Shown: piece by piece, positions 37,927 to 46,326 of the stretch | Position numbering within the stretch: position 1 is the first letter of the stretch | How the letters are laid out: each line of letters begins with the position of its first letter | Program-made: the position numbers and the translations under genes | Source of the DNA: Gemmatimonadota bacterium | Lineage (GTDB): Bacteria > Gemmatimonadota > Gemmatimonadetes > Gemmatimonadales > GWC2-71-9 | NCBI GenBank assembly: GCA_003222195.1 | Contig: QHVB01000024.1 | Coordinates: 1-64,000, forward strand | DNA length: 64,000 bases | Reading direction: 5' to 3' | The notes under the pieces: generated by a model | Told to the model about the DNA's origin: nothing | The model's input: the letters and a program-made list of their open reading frames with translations, nothing else | Database searches by the model: none

Positions 37927-38521
37927 TGCCGACCAACCGCCTGAAGATGAGGACGTGATTCGCGAAGAGCAGCGGCACGAAAAACGTCGGCACGAGGTTC
38001 AAGGGAAACGTGAGGATCGGCGCCACACCCGGCGTGGTCCCCTGGAGCGTGACTACCGTCGCCGTGCCCACCGCGACGAGCAGATCGAGGACGCCGAATA
38101 CGTTCCACGCGTGGAGGACGATCCGCCGCGGCTCAGCGAGCACAAAGACGATCGCCAGAATCGCGACGGCGATGTCGCCCCAGCCGGCGCGGGACGCGAA
38201 TACCGGATTCAGGCTCCCCTGCGCCGCGAGGAGGAGGAAGGCGACGCCGATCAAGCGCATCGCATTGAAGCCGACGAGCACGCGAAGCGGCAACGCATCG
38301 AGCCAGGTGCGCACGGGACCACGCACGAGAGCGATCGCGATCGTGACGGCGACGAGTCCGAGGATGATGAGCTGCGCGCCGGGGAACGGAAGCTGGAGCA
38401 GGAAGCCGCTGGCACCGGCAGCGACGGCCAGGCCGAGCCAGATCACGATCGCGACGCCTGCGCCGACGGGAAGACGCGGGGGGGCGGGGGCGGGGGCGAC
38501 GGAAGCGGTGGATGCGGTCAT
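37916..38521 (-). CDS. integral membrane protein in a MarR operon
   Basis: A 201-residue protein from ATG 38521 with an Ala/Pro-rich cytoplasmic start and about six membrane helices (VAIVIWLGLAVAAGASGFLL; AQLIILGLVAVTIAIALV; VLVGFNAMRLIGVAFLLLAA; GDIAVAILAIVFVLAE; VFGVLDLLVAVGTATVVTL; VPTFFVPLLFANHVLIF). No family is recognised with certainty. A frame open further upstream is rejected because the palindromic operator lies there. It is the first gene of the operon and is probably what MarR controls. Confidence 0.7.
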   Translation of the reverse strand: MTASTASVAPAPAPPRLPVGAGVAIVIWLGLAVAAGASGFLLQLPFPGAQLIILGLVAVTIAIALVRGPVRTWLDALPLRVLVGFNAMRLIGVAFLLLAAQGSLNPVFASRAGWGDIAVAILAIVFVLAEPRRIVLHAWNVFGVLDLLVAVGTATVVTLQGTTPGVAPILTFPLNLVPTFFVPLLFANHVLIFRRLVGSGR

Positions 38522-38547
38522 TGGTAGACGCCTTACAAAGGATAATA

Positions 38548-38561
38548 GTTGTATATACAAC
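38548..38561. promoter_or_regulatory. MarR-type palindromic operator
   Basis: GTTGTATATACAAC is a perfect 14-nt palindrome, AT-rich in GC-rich DNA, ending 27 nt upstream of the first gene of the MarR operon. On the minus strand TATTAT follows just after it and could be the -10, so the site would lie between the -35 and -10. It matches the size and symmetry of MarR-family sites. Confidence 0.6.
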
Positions 38562-38604
38562 CATTCACCAGAAGGGAGGGTTCCGCGTGGTCCCGACACA
38601 CGAC

Positions 38605-38639
38605 AGGCCCGGGCATCCTAGAGAAGGACACCCGGGCCT
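38605..38639 (-). terminator. strong hairpin, probable terminator of the lipoprotein gene
   Basis: The perfect 9-bp arms AGGCCCGGG (38605-38613) and CCCGGGCCT (38631-38639) flank a 17-nt loop. It begins 18 nt past the stop of the minus-strand gene ending at 38658. It also separates that gene from the MarR operon. The T-tract is short. Confidence 0.55.
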
Positions 38640-38657
38640 CCTTATATCCGTGCTTAG

Positions 38658-39107
38658 TTACCCGCGGGCGCGCAGCCGCACGTCGATATCGGTAATGATG
38701 TCACGCGGCTGGCCGCGGTTCGTCCAGCCACGATGGCGGCCATGATCGCCGTGCTCGTCCTGACCCTGGTCACCGTGGTCGCCGTGCTTCCGACGCTCGC
38801 GCTGTTCCCAGAGGCCGCGCACCGCGACACGCTCGCCACGCTCGCCACGCGGAGTCGCGAAGATCCGCACGATCTCATCGTCACCGCGCCGGGCCCAGAT
38901 GATGCGGTTGGGACCCGAGCGCTGCACGCGGTACACCGTCCAGCCCCGCGTGATCAGCACGTCCCGCGTCACAACGACGACGCGATCGACGGGCACGACG
39001 TACTCGTACTCGACGGGCTCGGCGTAGACGAACTCCGCGTTCGTGTATCCTGGCGCGCAGCCCGCGAGACTCAGCGTGGCCGCGAGCATGATCAGATCAC
39101 GTTTCAT
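38658..39107 (-). CDS. hypothetical lipoprotein with His/Gly/Asp-rich tail
   Basis: A 149-residue protein with a lipoprotein signal (MKRDLIMLAATLSLAGCAPG; LAGC lipobox). The central part is beta-rich (VEYEYVVPVDRVVVVTRDVL; GWTVYRVQRSGPNRIIWARR). Residues about 105-125 are low-complexity (KHGDHGDQGQDEHGDHGRHR), a possible metal-binding stretch. ATG 39107 follows GAGGAGCGCCTT. No family is recognised. Confidence 0.65.
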   Translation of the reverse strand: MKRDLIMLAATLSLAGCAPGYTNAEFVYAEPVEYEYVVPVDRVVVVTRDVLITRGWTVYRVQRSGPNRIIWARRGDDEIVRIFATPRGERGERVAVRGLWEQRERRKHGDHGDQGQDEHGDHGRHRGWTNRGQPRDIITDIDVRLRARG

Positions 39108-39221
39108 AAGGCGCTCCTCCTCGGAAAGACTGTGCGCTCCTATGACCCCGCTCGGGTCCAGATGTTTAACGGTTCCGCGTGATGGATGTCACAGGTTGCA
39201 AGGTCGAGTAGCTTCAGGGCT

Positions 39222-40316
39222 ATGGACCGCTTAGCCTATCCTCCCGCGCACTCGGTCGCACATACCGTCGAGCAGCACTTCCGCCGCCACATCCAGCGCG
39301 CCGGGATCAAAGCCGAGGTCCCCGAGGCCGCGGCGATCGAACGGATCATCAACGCCGCATTCTGGGCGAGCCTGCGCCGCGAGGAAGGCCGCGCCCCGAC
39401 GATTTCCCTCGCCTATCTACCGCCTGAAGCGGGCGGCACGGCGCTGTTCGTAGAGCGGCCACTCCCGCTCGATCCCACGACCCTCACGAAGCTCGCCCCG
39501 GCGGTGGAGCGGCCCGGGATTCATCTGGGGGTATGGAAGAACGGCGATGGACTGTCGGTCTGGGGAGCGACGCGCATCATCCCGCCGCTGTGCTTTGTGC
39601 TGGAAGTCATCGAGCCCGGCCTGCTAGTGATCAAACACCGCCGCGCCGATCCTGACGGCAAGTTCGCAAACGTGGTGGTGCTGGAAGGCGATCAGGTCAA
39701 GATGGTGGACGCAGAGGGAACGCTGGCGTCCGAGTGTCCCGATTTTGTCGCGACACTGTTGGGATTCGATCCCGCATCCAGCCATCCGGACAACGTCCTG
39801 CTGCCACTCGCGCTCTCGATGCGCGCCCACAAGCACGGCGGCTCTTTGCTGGTCGTGCCGCACGGCACCGAAGCGTGGCGCAAGTCGATCGTGTCCGTCC
39901 CCTACACCGTCGCGCCGCCCTTCTCGAAGCTCGGCGACCTGGTCCGCAAGGGCTCGCGCGACGTCGCCTTCAAGGAGGCAACCGACGCGATCGGCGGGCT
40001 GACGGCCGTGGACGGCGCCGTCGTCCTCAGCGATCGCTGGGATGTGCTCGCGTTCGGCGCGAAGATCGGGCGTACCGAGTCCGGCCCATTCGTCGAGCAA
40101 GTGCTGGTGCGCGAACCGATCCTCGGTCACACGCCCGCCACGATGCATGCCTCGGAGCTCGGCGGCACGCGCCACCTGTCCGCCGCACAGTTCGTGCACG
40201 AGCAGCGAGATGCTTTAGCGCTGGTTGCTTCTCAGGACGGCCGGTTTACAGTCTTCGGATGGTCTCAACGAGCGCGGTTGGTACACGCATATCGTGTGGA
40301 GGCTCTGCTGCTCTAG
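39222..40316 (+). CDS. DACNV-type sensor plus diadenylate-cyclase-like (DAC) protein
   Basis: 364 residues from ATG 39222 (an in-frame ATG at 39186 is possible). The C-terminal third shows a DisA/CdaA-like cyclase core: DGAVVL (DGA at residues 264-266), GGTRHLSAAQFV (316-324, in place of the RHRAA motif) and LVASQDGRFTVF (SQDG 337-340). The N-terminal 230 residues resemble the probable sensor domain DACNV that accompanies DAC domains in nucleotide-signalling systems. Predicted cyclic dinucleotide synthesis is unproven because the second motif is altered. The 3' end overlaps a convergent HD-GYP protein gene by 71 nt. Confidence 0.62.
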   Translation: MDRLAYPPAHSVAHTVEQHFRRHIQRAGIKAEVPEAAAIERIINAAFWASLRREEGRAPTISLAYLPPEAGGTALFVERPLPLDPTTLTKLAPAVERPGIHLGVWKNGDGLSVWGATRIIPPLCFVLEVIEPGLLVIKHRRADPDGKFANVVVLEGDQVKMVDAEGTLASECPDFVATLLGFDPASSHPDNVLLPLALSMRAHKHGGSLLVVPHGTEAWRKSIVSVPYTVAPPFSKLGDLVRKGSRDVAFKEATDAIGGLTAVDGAVVLSDRWDVLAFGAKIGRTESGPFVEQVLVREPILGHTPATMHASELGGTRHLSAAQFVHEQRDALALVASQDGRFTVFGWSQRARLVHAYRVEALLL

Positions 40317-41871
40317 CGCTCAGGAAGGCGCTATAGACGGACTCCGACCACCTGCTCTTGCAGCGCTCGATCTCTTGCAGCGCGGCTTCATTCGACATCG
40401 CGGGTCGATAGGAACGGGCGGTCGTGAGCGCATCATACACGTCCACGATCCCCACGATCTGCGCCGCCACCGGGATCTCCTCGCCGCGCAGGCGATCGGG
40501 ATAGCCGGTGCCGTCATAGCGCTCGTGGTGCCAGCGAATGATCGGCTTCAGGTCCCACGGGAACTCGACCGCCGCCAGCAGCTCGAGGCCCCAGATCGGG
40601 TGCATCTGCACGACCTCGAACTCTTCGTGCGTCAGCGGGCCGGGCTTGTTCAGGATCTCGTGCGGCACGCGCACTTTCCCAAGGTCGTGGAGGTACGCGC
40701 CGAGGCGGATCGTGGTTTGGGTGGTGTCATCGAGCCCGAGCTGGCGCGCCACGGCGAGGGACCGCTGCGCCACGCGCTCGCAGTGACCGAACGTGTAGCT
40801 GTCCGCTGATTCGATCGACTGCCCCCACTCGCGGACGACTTCGAAGTAGGTGCTCTCGAGCTGGGAGACTTTGCCGCCGACATACACCAGGTCGATCCGC
40901 GCATCGAGTCGCCGGAACAGCCGGTGCGCCGTGTTCAGCAGCGCGAGCGCGTCCTGATTGCGGCCCATTGTCTGCATGAGGATCGCAAGCTCACGCACCG
41001 CCTCTGCCTCGTTCAGCACCGAGCCGGCGCTCACGGCGAGCTCGATTGCCGAGCGCAACCGCGACTCGCCCAGCGCGGGCCGGCCGGTGTCGCGGTACAC
41101 CATCCCGATGATCTTGTAGGCTTCGGACTTATCGGCGCGGGAATCGAGCTGATCGAAGATCGCCAACGCGGCTTCGGCCATGCGGCGCGCCTGGTCGTAG
41201 CGCTCGCGCATGAAATGCGCCTCCGCATGGTTCACGAGGCACATCCCCTGCAGATACACGTCCCCGGCACGCTCCGCGATCTCGAAGCTCTTGCTGAAGT
41301 AGCTGTCCGCCCAGTCGTACTGCCGCAGGTCCGTATGGGCGATGCCAAGATTGACGTACGCCGTAGCGGAGCCGTGCTCGTCGTTCGTGGCGCGATAGGC
41401 CGCGACCGCGCGCTCGTAGTGCCGCACGGCATCGACCAGCTGACCTCTGATGTTCGCGAGAATGCCGAGGTTCTGCTCGACGCGGGCGAGCAGCTCGCGC
41501 GACTGGCCGCCGCGGTCGAGCGCCTGAAGGAACTGGGCGCGCGCCTCTTCCAGCGCGCCGGTCCGCAGCGCCAACCCACCCATCGTGTTCAGCGCTTCGG
41601 CGGCGAGGACGTCGTTGCCGAGCGCGCAAGCGACTTTATAGCTGCGGTTGCACAGGTCGCGCGCTCGGGCGGATTCGTTGCGATGATGGAGGACGACGGC
41701 GAGCCGCCGCAGCGCCTCGGCGAGAATCGGCTTCTCACCAGCCCGCTCGGCGGAGGAGATCGCGGCTTCGTAATAGTGCACGGCTTCCGGGATGCACGCG
41801 GCGCGCTCGCGACTGCGCGCTTCGTGCAGCAGGTCCGCCGCGCCACTCTGCAGCGCGAGACTACTCACCAC
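40246..41871 (-). CDS. TPR-repeat protein with C-terminal HD-GYP phosphodiesterase domain
   Basis: A 541-residue protein. Residues about 1-330 are TPR-like helical pairs (for example VALAEALRRLAVVLH-like units, ARDLCNRSYKVACALGNDVL and ATAYVNLGIAHTDLRQYDWA). The C-terminal domain has HD at 395-396 in YLHDLGKVRVP, HHERYDGTGYP (about 448-458) and VDVYDALTTARSYRP, the canonical HD-GYP signature. It should hydrolyse a cyclic dinucleotide (c-di-GMP or related). Start GTG 41871 overlaps the lipoprotein stop by 7 nt, so the two are coupled. It converges on the DAC-like gene. Confidence 0.88.
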   Translation of the reverse strand: MVSSLALQSGAADLLHEARSRERAACIPEAVHYYEAAISSAERAGEKPILAEALRRLAVVLHHRNESARARDLCNRSYKVACALGNDVLAAEALNTMGGLALRTGALEEARAQFLQALDRGGQSRELLARVEQNLGILANIRGQLVDAVRHYERAVAAYRATNDEHGSATAYVNLGIAHTDLRQYDWADSYFSKSFEIAERAGDVYLQGMCLVNHAEAHFMRERYDQARRMAEAALAIFDQLDSRADKSEAYKIIGMVYRDTGRPALGESRLRSAIELAVSAGSVLNEAEAVRELAILMQTMGRNQDALALLNTAHRLFRRLDARIDLVYVGGKVSQLESTYFEVVREWGQSIESADSYTFGHCERVAQRSLAVARQLGLDDTTQTTIRLGAYLHDLGKVRVPHEILNKPGPLTHEEFEVVQMHPIWGLELLAAVEFPWDLKPIIRWHHERYDGTGYPDRLRGEEIPVAAQIVGIVDVYDALTTARSYRPAMSNEAALQEIERCKSRWSESVYSAFLSARAAEPPHDMRVPTALVETIRRL

Positions 41872-42392
41872 GCGACGACATAATCCGAGAAGTGATTGAC
41901 CTTACCCGTCACTCGCTTCGACAAGATGTTGTCGAGTGACAGGAGGTACGAAATGATGTTGAGATTGTCGTCCGTATAGGCAATCTCCTTCGGCAGGAGA
42001 AGGCCCAGCAGACTGCAGTTGGAGTAGCTCATCGTCAGCGCGGCGGGCGTGAGGAATCGCAGCCCTGCCGGCTGGAATTTGACGGCGTTGACGCCGAGGC
42101 CGGTGGGCGCCGTCATCGTGATCGTGGTCGGGCTGAGCAGCGCACCCGGCGGAATCACCAGCGTGTGTGGCCCGGCGCTGATGCTACCGCCCAGCGGCCC
42201 GATCGTCGCAGTCGATTGGGCGTAGGGCAAATTCGAGCACTTCAGCAGCCCTGTCGGCCCGAGCAGCCAGCCGATGAGACTCGCGTCCGGTGCGGGCGTG
42301 GGCGGGACCGCTGGGGATGTAGGTGACTCACTGCACGACGGTGAGACGAGCACAACGAGTAACAGGAGCGCGAGCGCGCGAACGGCCTTCAT
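41865..42392 (-). CDS. lipoprotein with ZU5-like domain
   Basis: A 175-residue protein from ATG 42392 (MKAVRALALLLLVVLVSPSC; lipobox Cys at 20, then a Ser/Thr/Pro linker). The core GGSISAGPHTLVIPPGALLS followed by TTITMTAP matches ZU5-like folds found in bacterial surface proteins. The upstream in-frame extension has no signal peptide. It overlaps the TPR-HD-GYP gene by 7 nt and may feed a surface signal into it, which is inference from coupling. Confidence 0.72.
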   Translation of the reverse strand: MKAVRALALLLLVVLVSPSCSESPTSPAVPPTPAPDASLIGWLLGPTGLLKCSNLPYAQSTATIGPLGGSISAGPHTLVIPPGALLSPTTITMTAPTGLGVNAVKFQPAGLRFLTPAALTMSYSNCSLLGLLLPKEIAYTDDNLNIISYLLSLDNILSKRVTGKVNHFSDYVVAW

Positions 42393-42566
42393 AGACCTTC
42401 TCCTCAGCATGGTGGGACAGAGTTTGGGGAACCCGCCGAGGTACAAAATGGGACTATGCTGGGGTCCACGCGGTGAGAAATGTCACAGTGGTGACTTCTT
42501 GGAACTTTATTGGAGCCGCTTTGGCCCCGTTTGCGCCCAGTACAGCGTAACCCCATAGTAGCGCCC

Positions 42567-44165
42567 ATGTCTGCGCCCACATCCGCACCGGAAGGCACGC
42601 TCGCCAAGCTCGGCCGCGCTCTCGGTCCGAAGTACGAAGTGCGCCGCGTGGTGGGATCGGGCGGCTTCGCGGAAGTCTATGAGGTGTGGGATAAGGACTT
42701 AGAGCGTCGCCTGGCGGTGAAGGTGCTGCGGCCCGATGTCGCCTGGACCGGCGGGATGATCGAGCGCTTCCAGCGCGAGACCCGCGCGGCCGCCCGGCTC
42801 GAGCATCCCAACATCCTGCCGATCCACTTCGTGGGGGAAGGGGAAGGGCTCGCGTATTACGCGATGCCCTTCGTCGATGGGATGTCGTCGGGTGAATTAT
42901 TGAAGAGATCTGGAGCACTCCCACCCGAGCGCGCGCTCGCGATCATCATCCCGATCCTCGACGCGCTCGATCACGCGCACAAAGCCGGCCTGCTGCATCG
43001 CGACATCAAGCCCGACAACATCATGCTCGACGTCGCGCGCGGCCGGCCGCTGCTCGTGGACTTCGGGATCGCGCGCCGGCTCGACAGCGATGCCTCCGCG
43101 GGACTCACCCAGACGGGCCTGGTCATCGGCACACCGCACTACATGAGCCCCGAGCAAGCGCTCGGCGATCCCAACCTCGGCCCCGCCTCCGATCTCTACT
43201 CGCTCGGCGCCGTGCTCTTCCAGATGGTGACCGGCGCGCCGCCGTTCGACGGCGAGTCGTCACAGCAGATCGTCGGCAAGCACATCGCCGATCCGCCGCC
43301 CGCCGCACACGACGTCAACCCCGACGTGCCGCGCGAACTGTCGGATGTGATCCTGCGATTGCTTGCGAAGCAGCCCCGCGAACGGTTCGCCTCGGCCGGC
43401 GAGGTGATCGCCGCACTCGAGAGCGACCGCCAGCCCAGTACGGTGCGCTCACGGGCTAGCGCGGCTCAGGCCGCTACGCAGCTGCTGGTGAGTGGCGCAA
43501 CCGAAAAACGTCGGACGGTCGGACCGTCGGACGGTCGGACCGTCAAACGGTCAGACAATCCGACAGTCCGACGCCGTCTTGGGTGGGTCGTTCTCGCCAT
43601 CGCGCTCCCGGTGCTCGCGCTCGCGGCAGGCGCGATGTTTTTCCGGCAGCCACAGCTCGTGTTCGAGAATCGCCTCACCGACATGGTCGCGGTGCAGGTC
43701 GGCGGTGAGGAGCGCCGCATCCTTCCGGGCGGATCGTTTGCGCTCAAACTCGAGCGCGGCCGCCGGCTCGATCTCTCCTGGCAGCTCGTCTCACGGCTCG
43801 GCGTATCGCTCGGCGACACGATCGGGATCGCGAACCCGCGCGGCACCACGCGTCTTGCGGCGACCGCGCGACCGGCGCACGGCGCGTTCTTTGAACCGCT
43901 GATCACGAACGAAACGGGCGAGCCCCTATCTATCACCGTGAACGCCGGGCTGGCGGGCTCGCAGCGCTGCGGCTGCACGGTTCCGCCGGGCGCCGTGCGG
44001 ATGGCGATCGGCTACTACCCATTGTTCGAGAACTCGACCGTGCGGGCGGAGGCTGGCGGGGGGGGCCGCTCGGCGACGTTCAAGGATCTGGGGCCGCAAG
44101 TGGATGCGACCCGCGGAATTGTCGGACTGCTATTCAAGGAAAACGATCTCCGCACAACACACTGA
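42567..44165 (+). CDS. Ser/Thr protein kinase with membrane anchor and C-terminal beta-rich domain
   Basis: 532 residues from ATG 42567. The kinase domain (about 22-285) has GSGGFAEVYEVWD, LAVKVLRPDV, HRDIKPDNI, VDFGIARRL and GTPHYMSPEQAL. A linker encoded by four 16-nt repeat units (KRRTVGPSDGRTVKRSDNP) precedes a membrane helix (WVVLAIALPVLALAAGAMFF). The C-terminal 190 residues are predicted extracytoplasmic and beta-rich (LVFENRLTDMVAVQVGGEER; WQLVSRLGVSLGDTIGI). It lacks PASTA repeats. The upstream in-frame extension is rejected because it has no support. Confidence 0.88.
   Translation: MSAPTSAPEGTLAKLGRALGPKYEVRRVVGSGGFAEVYEVWDKDLERRLAVKVLRPDVAWTGGMIERFQRETRAAARLEHPNILPIHFVGEGEGLAYYAMPFVDGMSSGELLKRSGALPPERALAIIIPILDALDHAHKAGLLHRDIKPDNIMLDVARGRPLLVDFGIARRLDSDASAGLTQTGLVIGTPHYMSPEQALGDPNLGPASDLYSLGAVLFQMVTGAPPFDGESSQQIVGKHIADPPPAAHDVNPDVPRELSDVILRLLAKQPRERFASAGEVIAALESDRQPSTVRSRASAAQAATQLLVSGATEKRRTVGPSDGRTVKRSDNPTVRRRLGWVVLAIALPVLALAAGAMFFRQPQLVFENRLTDMVAVQVGGEERRILPGGSFALKLERGRRLDLSWQLVSRLGVSLGDTIGIANPRGTTRLAATARPAHGAFFEPLITNETGEPLSITVNAGLAGSQRCGCTVPPGAVRMAIGYYPLFENSTVRAEAGGGGRSATFKDLGPQVDATRGIVGLLFKENDLRTTH
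43511..43574. repeat. four 16-nt units in the kinase linker
   Basis: Two identical units, TCGGACGGTCGGACCG (43511-43526 and 43527-43542), are followed by two diverged ones (TCAAACGGTCAGACAA, TCCGACAGTCCGACGC). Units are internally near-palindromic (GGACGGTC / GACCGTCC). They are in frame and code the linker between kinase and membrane helix. Confidence 0.65.
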
Positions 44166-44231
44166 CAAGTCCTCACCTTGTGGAGCGCAGTACCCGACCG
44201 CAGGGTCCGCATATCCTGACCGGGAGTCGAC

Positions 44232-45746
44232 ATGTCACGCGTGCATCGCCCACTTCTCGCCGTCGCAACTGCGATTCTGCTCTCATCCTGTGGCGCGGCG
44301 CCGTCGCCAACCAGTCGCGATCTAGCCGCACTCGACGGCGTGACCAGCAGCGTCATGGGCATTCCGGTTACGACGACGTCCCCCGACGCCCGCAATCATT
44401 TCCTCCAGGGGCAGCGTGAGCTGGATCTGGCACGCAACTTCGAGGCGCTCGATCACTTCAAGCGTGCCGTGGCGGCCGACTCCAACTTTGCGATCGCCTA
44501 TCTGAACATCGCCAACACCGGCAACTCGCTCGACGAATTCAAGACCAACCTCGCGCGAGCCGAGCGCCTCGCCCCAGGAGCTTCGGAGGCGGAGCAGCTG
44601 GAGATTCAGATCGCGCGCAAAGGACTCGAGAATGACGCCAGCGGCCAGCTTGCCGCGGCACAGCAGCTCGTCGCCAAGTATCCCGAGAGCCCGCGCGCCT
44701 ACCTGGCGCTCGGCAACATCCAGGCGGGCTTGAACAGCAACGCGGAGGCGCGGGCGTCGTACGAGAAGGCGCTGTCGTTGACACCGCGGTTCGCTGTCGC
44801 CCACATCGCGATCGGTACGTCATACCTGTTCGGCGAGCCCCGCGACTTCAATCAGGCGCTACAGCATTTCCAGGCTGCCGAGGCGCTCGCGCCCAACGAG
44901 CCGTCCATGCACGACAACTTGGGCGACGCGCAGCGCGCGCTGAACAACCTGCCCCGGGCGCGCGCCGAATACACTCGCGGCCACGAGCTGAATCCGCGCG
45001 ATGCGGGGATGTTGCAACAGCGCGGCCACGTCAATTCGTTCGCGGGCGACTACGACGCCGCGCGCGCGGACTACGACTCCGCGATGGCGGTGGGGCGTGG
45101 CAATGAGCGCGGCTTCTTCGCGCCGTTCCGCGCGTACGTTAGTGTCTACGCCGGCAACGCGCCGGGTGCAATCGTCGAGCTGAACAAGCTGGTTGCGCAG
45201 GCAGACGGTATGGGCATACCGGATCCCGCCACGGTGAAGATCAATGCGCTCTCGAATGTCGCGCTGATCGGCATCGACATCAAAGATTTCGCTAACGCCG
45301 GTGCCGCACTCAAGCAGCGCACGCCGCTGATGATGCAGCAGGCCGATCAGGTCGGGAGCGCAGGCTTCCGCCGCGCGCAGGAGCAGAACGTCGCGTACTT
45401 CAATGCGTGGCTGGCTGCTCGCGAAGGCGACTATCGAACGGCGCAGCGCCAGATCGAGCGGCTGACGACGCTCGTCACGCCGGACGCGAACCCGCGCAAG
45501 ATGGAGCCGGTGCACCAGCTGAAGGGGTTCGTCGCGCTGTATCGCGGACAGAACGCGGAAGCCGCCGCGCACTTCGCGCAGGGGAATCTGCTGGATCCGT
45601 ACATCAAGTTTCACTACGCGATGGCGCTCGACGGGTCGGGCCAATTCGACAAAGCCAAGCCGATCTTTCGCGAGCTCGCGATCTACAACTTCAACAGCCT
45701 GGGCTACGCGCTGATTCGGAAGGAGGCCCAGCAGATGGCGATGTAG
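44232..45746 (+). CDS. TPR-repeat lipoprotein
   Basis: A 504-residue protein with a lipoprotein signal (MSRVHRPLLAVATAILLSSC; Cys at 20). The body is TPR repeats, for example QRELDLARNFEALDHFKRAV, AYLALGNIQAGLNSNAEARA and LHDNLGDAQRALNN-like units. There is a long C-terminal helical stretch with no further domain. Probably a periplasmic or outer-membrane-attached scaffold. It follows the kinase gene by 66 nt on the same strand and may be co-expressed. Confidence 0.8.
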   Translation: MSRVHRPLLAVATAILLSSCGAAPSPTSRDLAALDGVTSSVMGIPVTTTSPDARNHFLQGQRELDLARNFEALDHFKRAVAADSNFAIAYLNIANTGNSLDEFKTNLARAERLAPGASEAEQLEIQIARKGLENDASGQLAAAQQLVAKYPESPRAYLALGNIQAGLNSNAEARASYEKALSLTPRFAVAHIAIGTSYLFGEPRDFNQALQHFQAAEALAPNEPSMHDNLGDAQRALNNLPRARAEYTRGHELNPRDAGMLQQRGHVNSFAGDYDAARADYDSAMAVGRGNERGFFAPFRAYVSVYAGNAPGAIVELNKLVAQADGMGIPDPATVKINALSNVALIGIDIKDFANAGAALKQRTPLMMQQADQVGSAGFRRAQEQNVAYFNAWLAAREGDYRTAQRQIERLTTLVTPDANPRKMEPVHQLKGFVALYRGQNAEAAAHFAQGNLLDPYIKFHYAMALDGSGQFDKAKPIFRELAIYNFNSLGYALIRKEAQQMAM

Positions 45747-45748
45747 CT

Positions 45749-46303
45749 TCAACTCTTGGGCGGCAGCGGCGCCGGCACAGCGTTCGCCACCGGCTTGAGC
45801 GACTTCAGGTAGGCAAACACCGCGCGCAAGTCGTCGTCCGTCATCTGACCGTAGTCCTGCCACGGCATCGGCGGCAGAACCGCGCGGCCCGTGCCCAGGT
45901 GCTTCCCGGTGCGCATCGTCTGGATGAACACGTCCGGCGTCCAGGCGGCGAGTCCGCTCTCATGCGGCGTGAGGTTCGCCGCGTAACTCGTCCCCCAGGG
46001 ACCCGCCCACGCGGTGCCGTCGGCGTTGCTGAGCGCGGCCCATCCGGCGGCGTTCGGTAAGCCCGCCGGGAGGGTAGGCACGTTCGATCCCGCGGGATAG
46101 CCCGCGAGCAGGCGTGTGGTGTCGAGCCCCATGCTCGTGGCGCTGAAGATCTTCGGGGTGTGGCAGTCGTTACAGCCACCGACATTCGCGAGGTACGCGC
46201 CGCGCGCGACCGGATTCTCCGCCGGCGCATTCGCCGCCGGCGGGCGATTACAGGCGACAGTCAGGAGTAGCACCACCGTGATGCGACTCACGAGACTCGG
46301 CAT
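45749..46303 (-). CDS. secreted monoheme cytochrome c family protein
   Basis: A 184-residue protein from ATG 46303 (signal MPSLVSRITVVLLLTVACN). One heme-binding CNDCH motif occurs early in the mature protein (GAYLANVGGCNDCHTPKIF), and the distal region has PPMPWQDYGQMTDDDLRAVF, typical of diheme-like cytochrome c oxidoreductase families where a methionine ligand follows. Likely a periplasmic electron carrier. An open frame upstream is not supported by a signal peptide. It converges with the TPR lipoprotein (2-nt gap). Confidence 0.8.
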   Translation of the reverse strand: MPSLVSRITVVLLLTVACNRPPAANAPAENPVARGAYLANVGGCNDCHTPKIFSATSMGLDTTRLLAGYPAGSNVPTLPAGLPNAAGWAALSNADGTAWAGPWGTSYAANLTPHESGLAAWTPDVFIQTMRTGKHLGTGRAVLPPMPWQDYGQMTDDDLRAVFAYLKSLKPVANAVPAPLPPKS

Positions 46304-46326
46304 GGGCACTCCAGAGTGAGAGGGTC

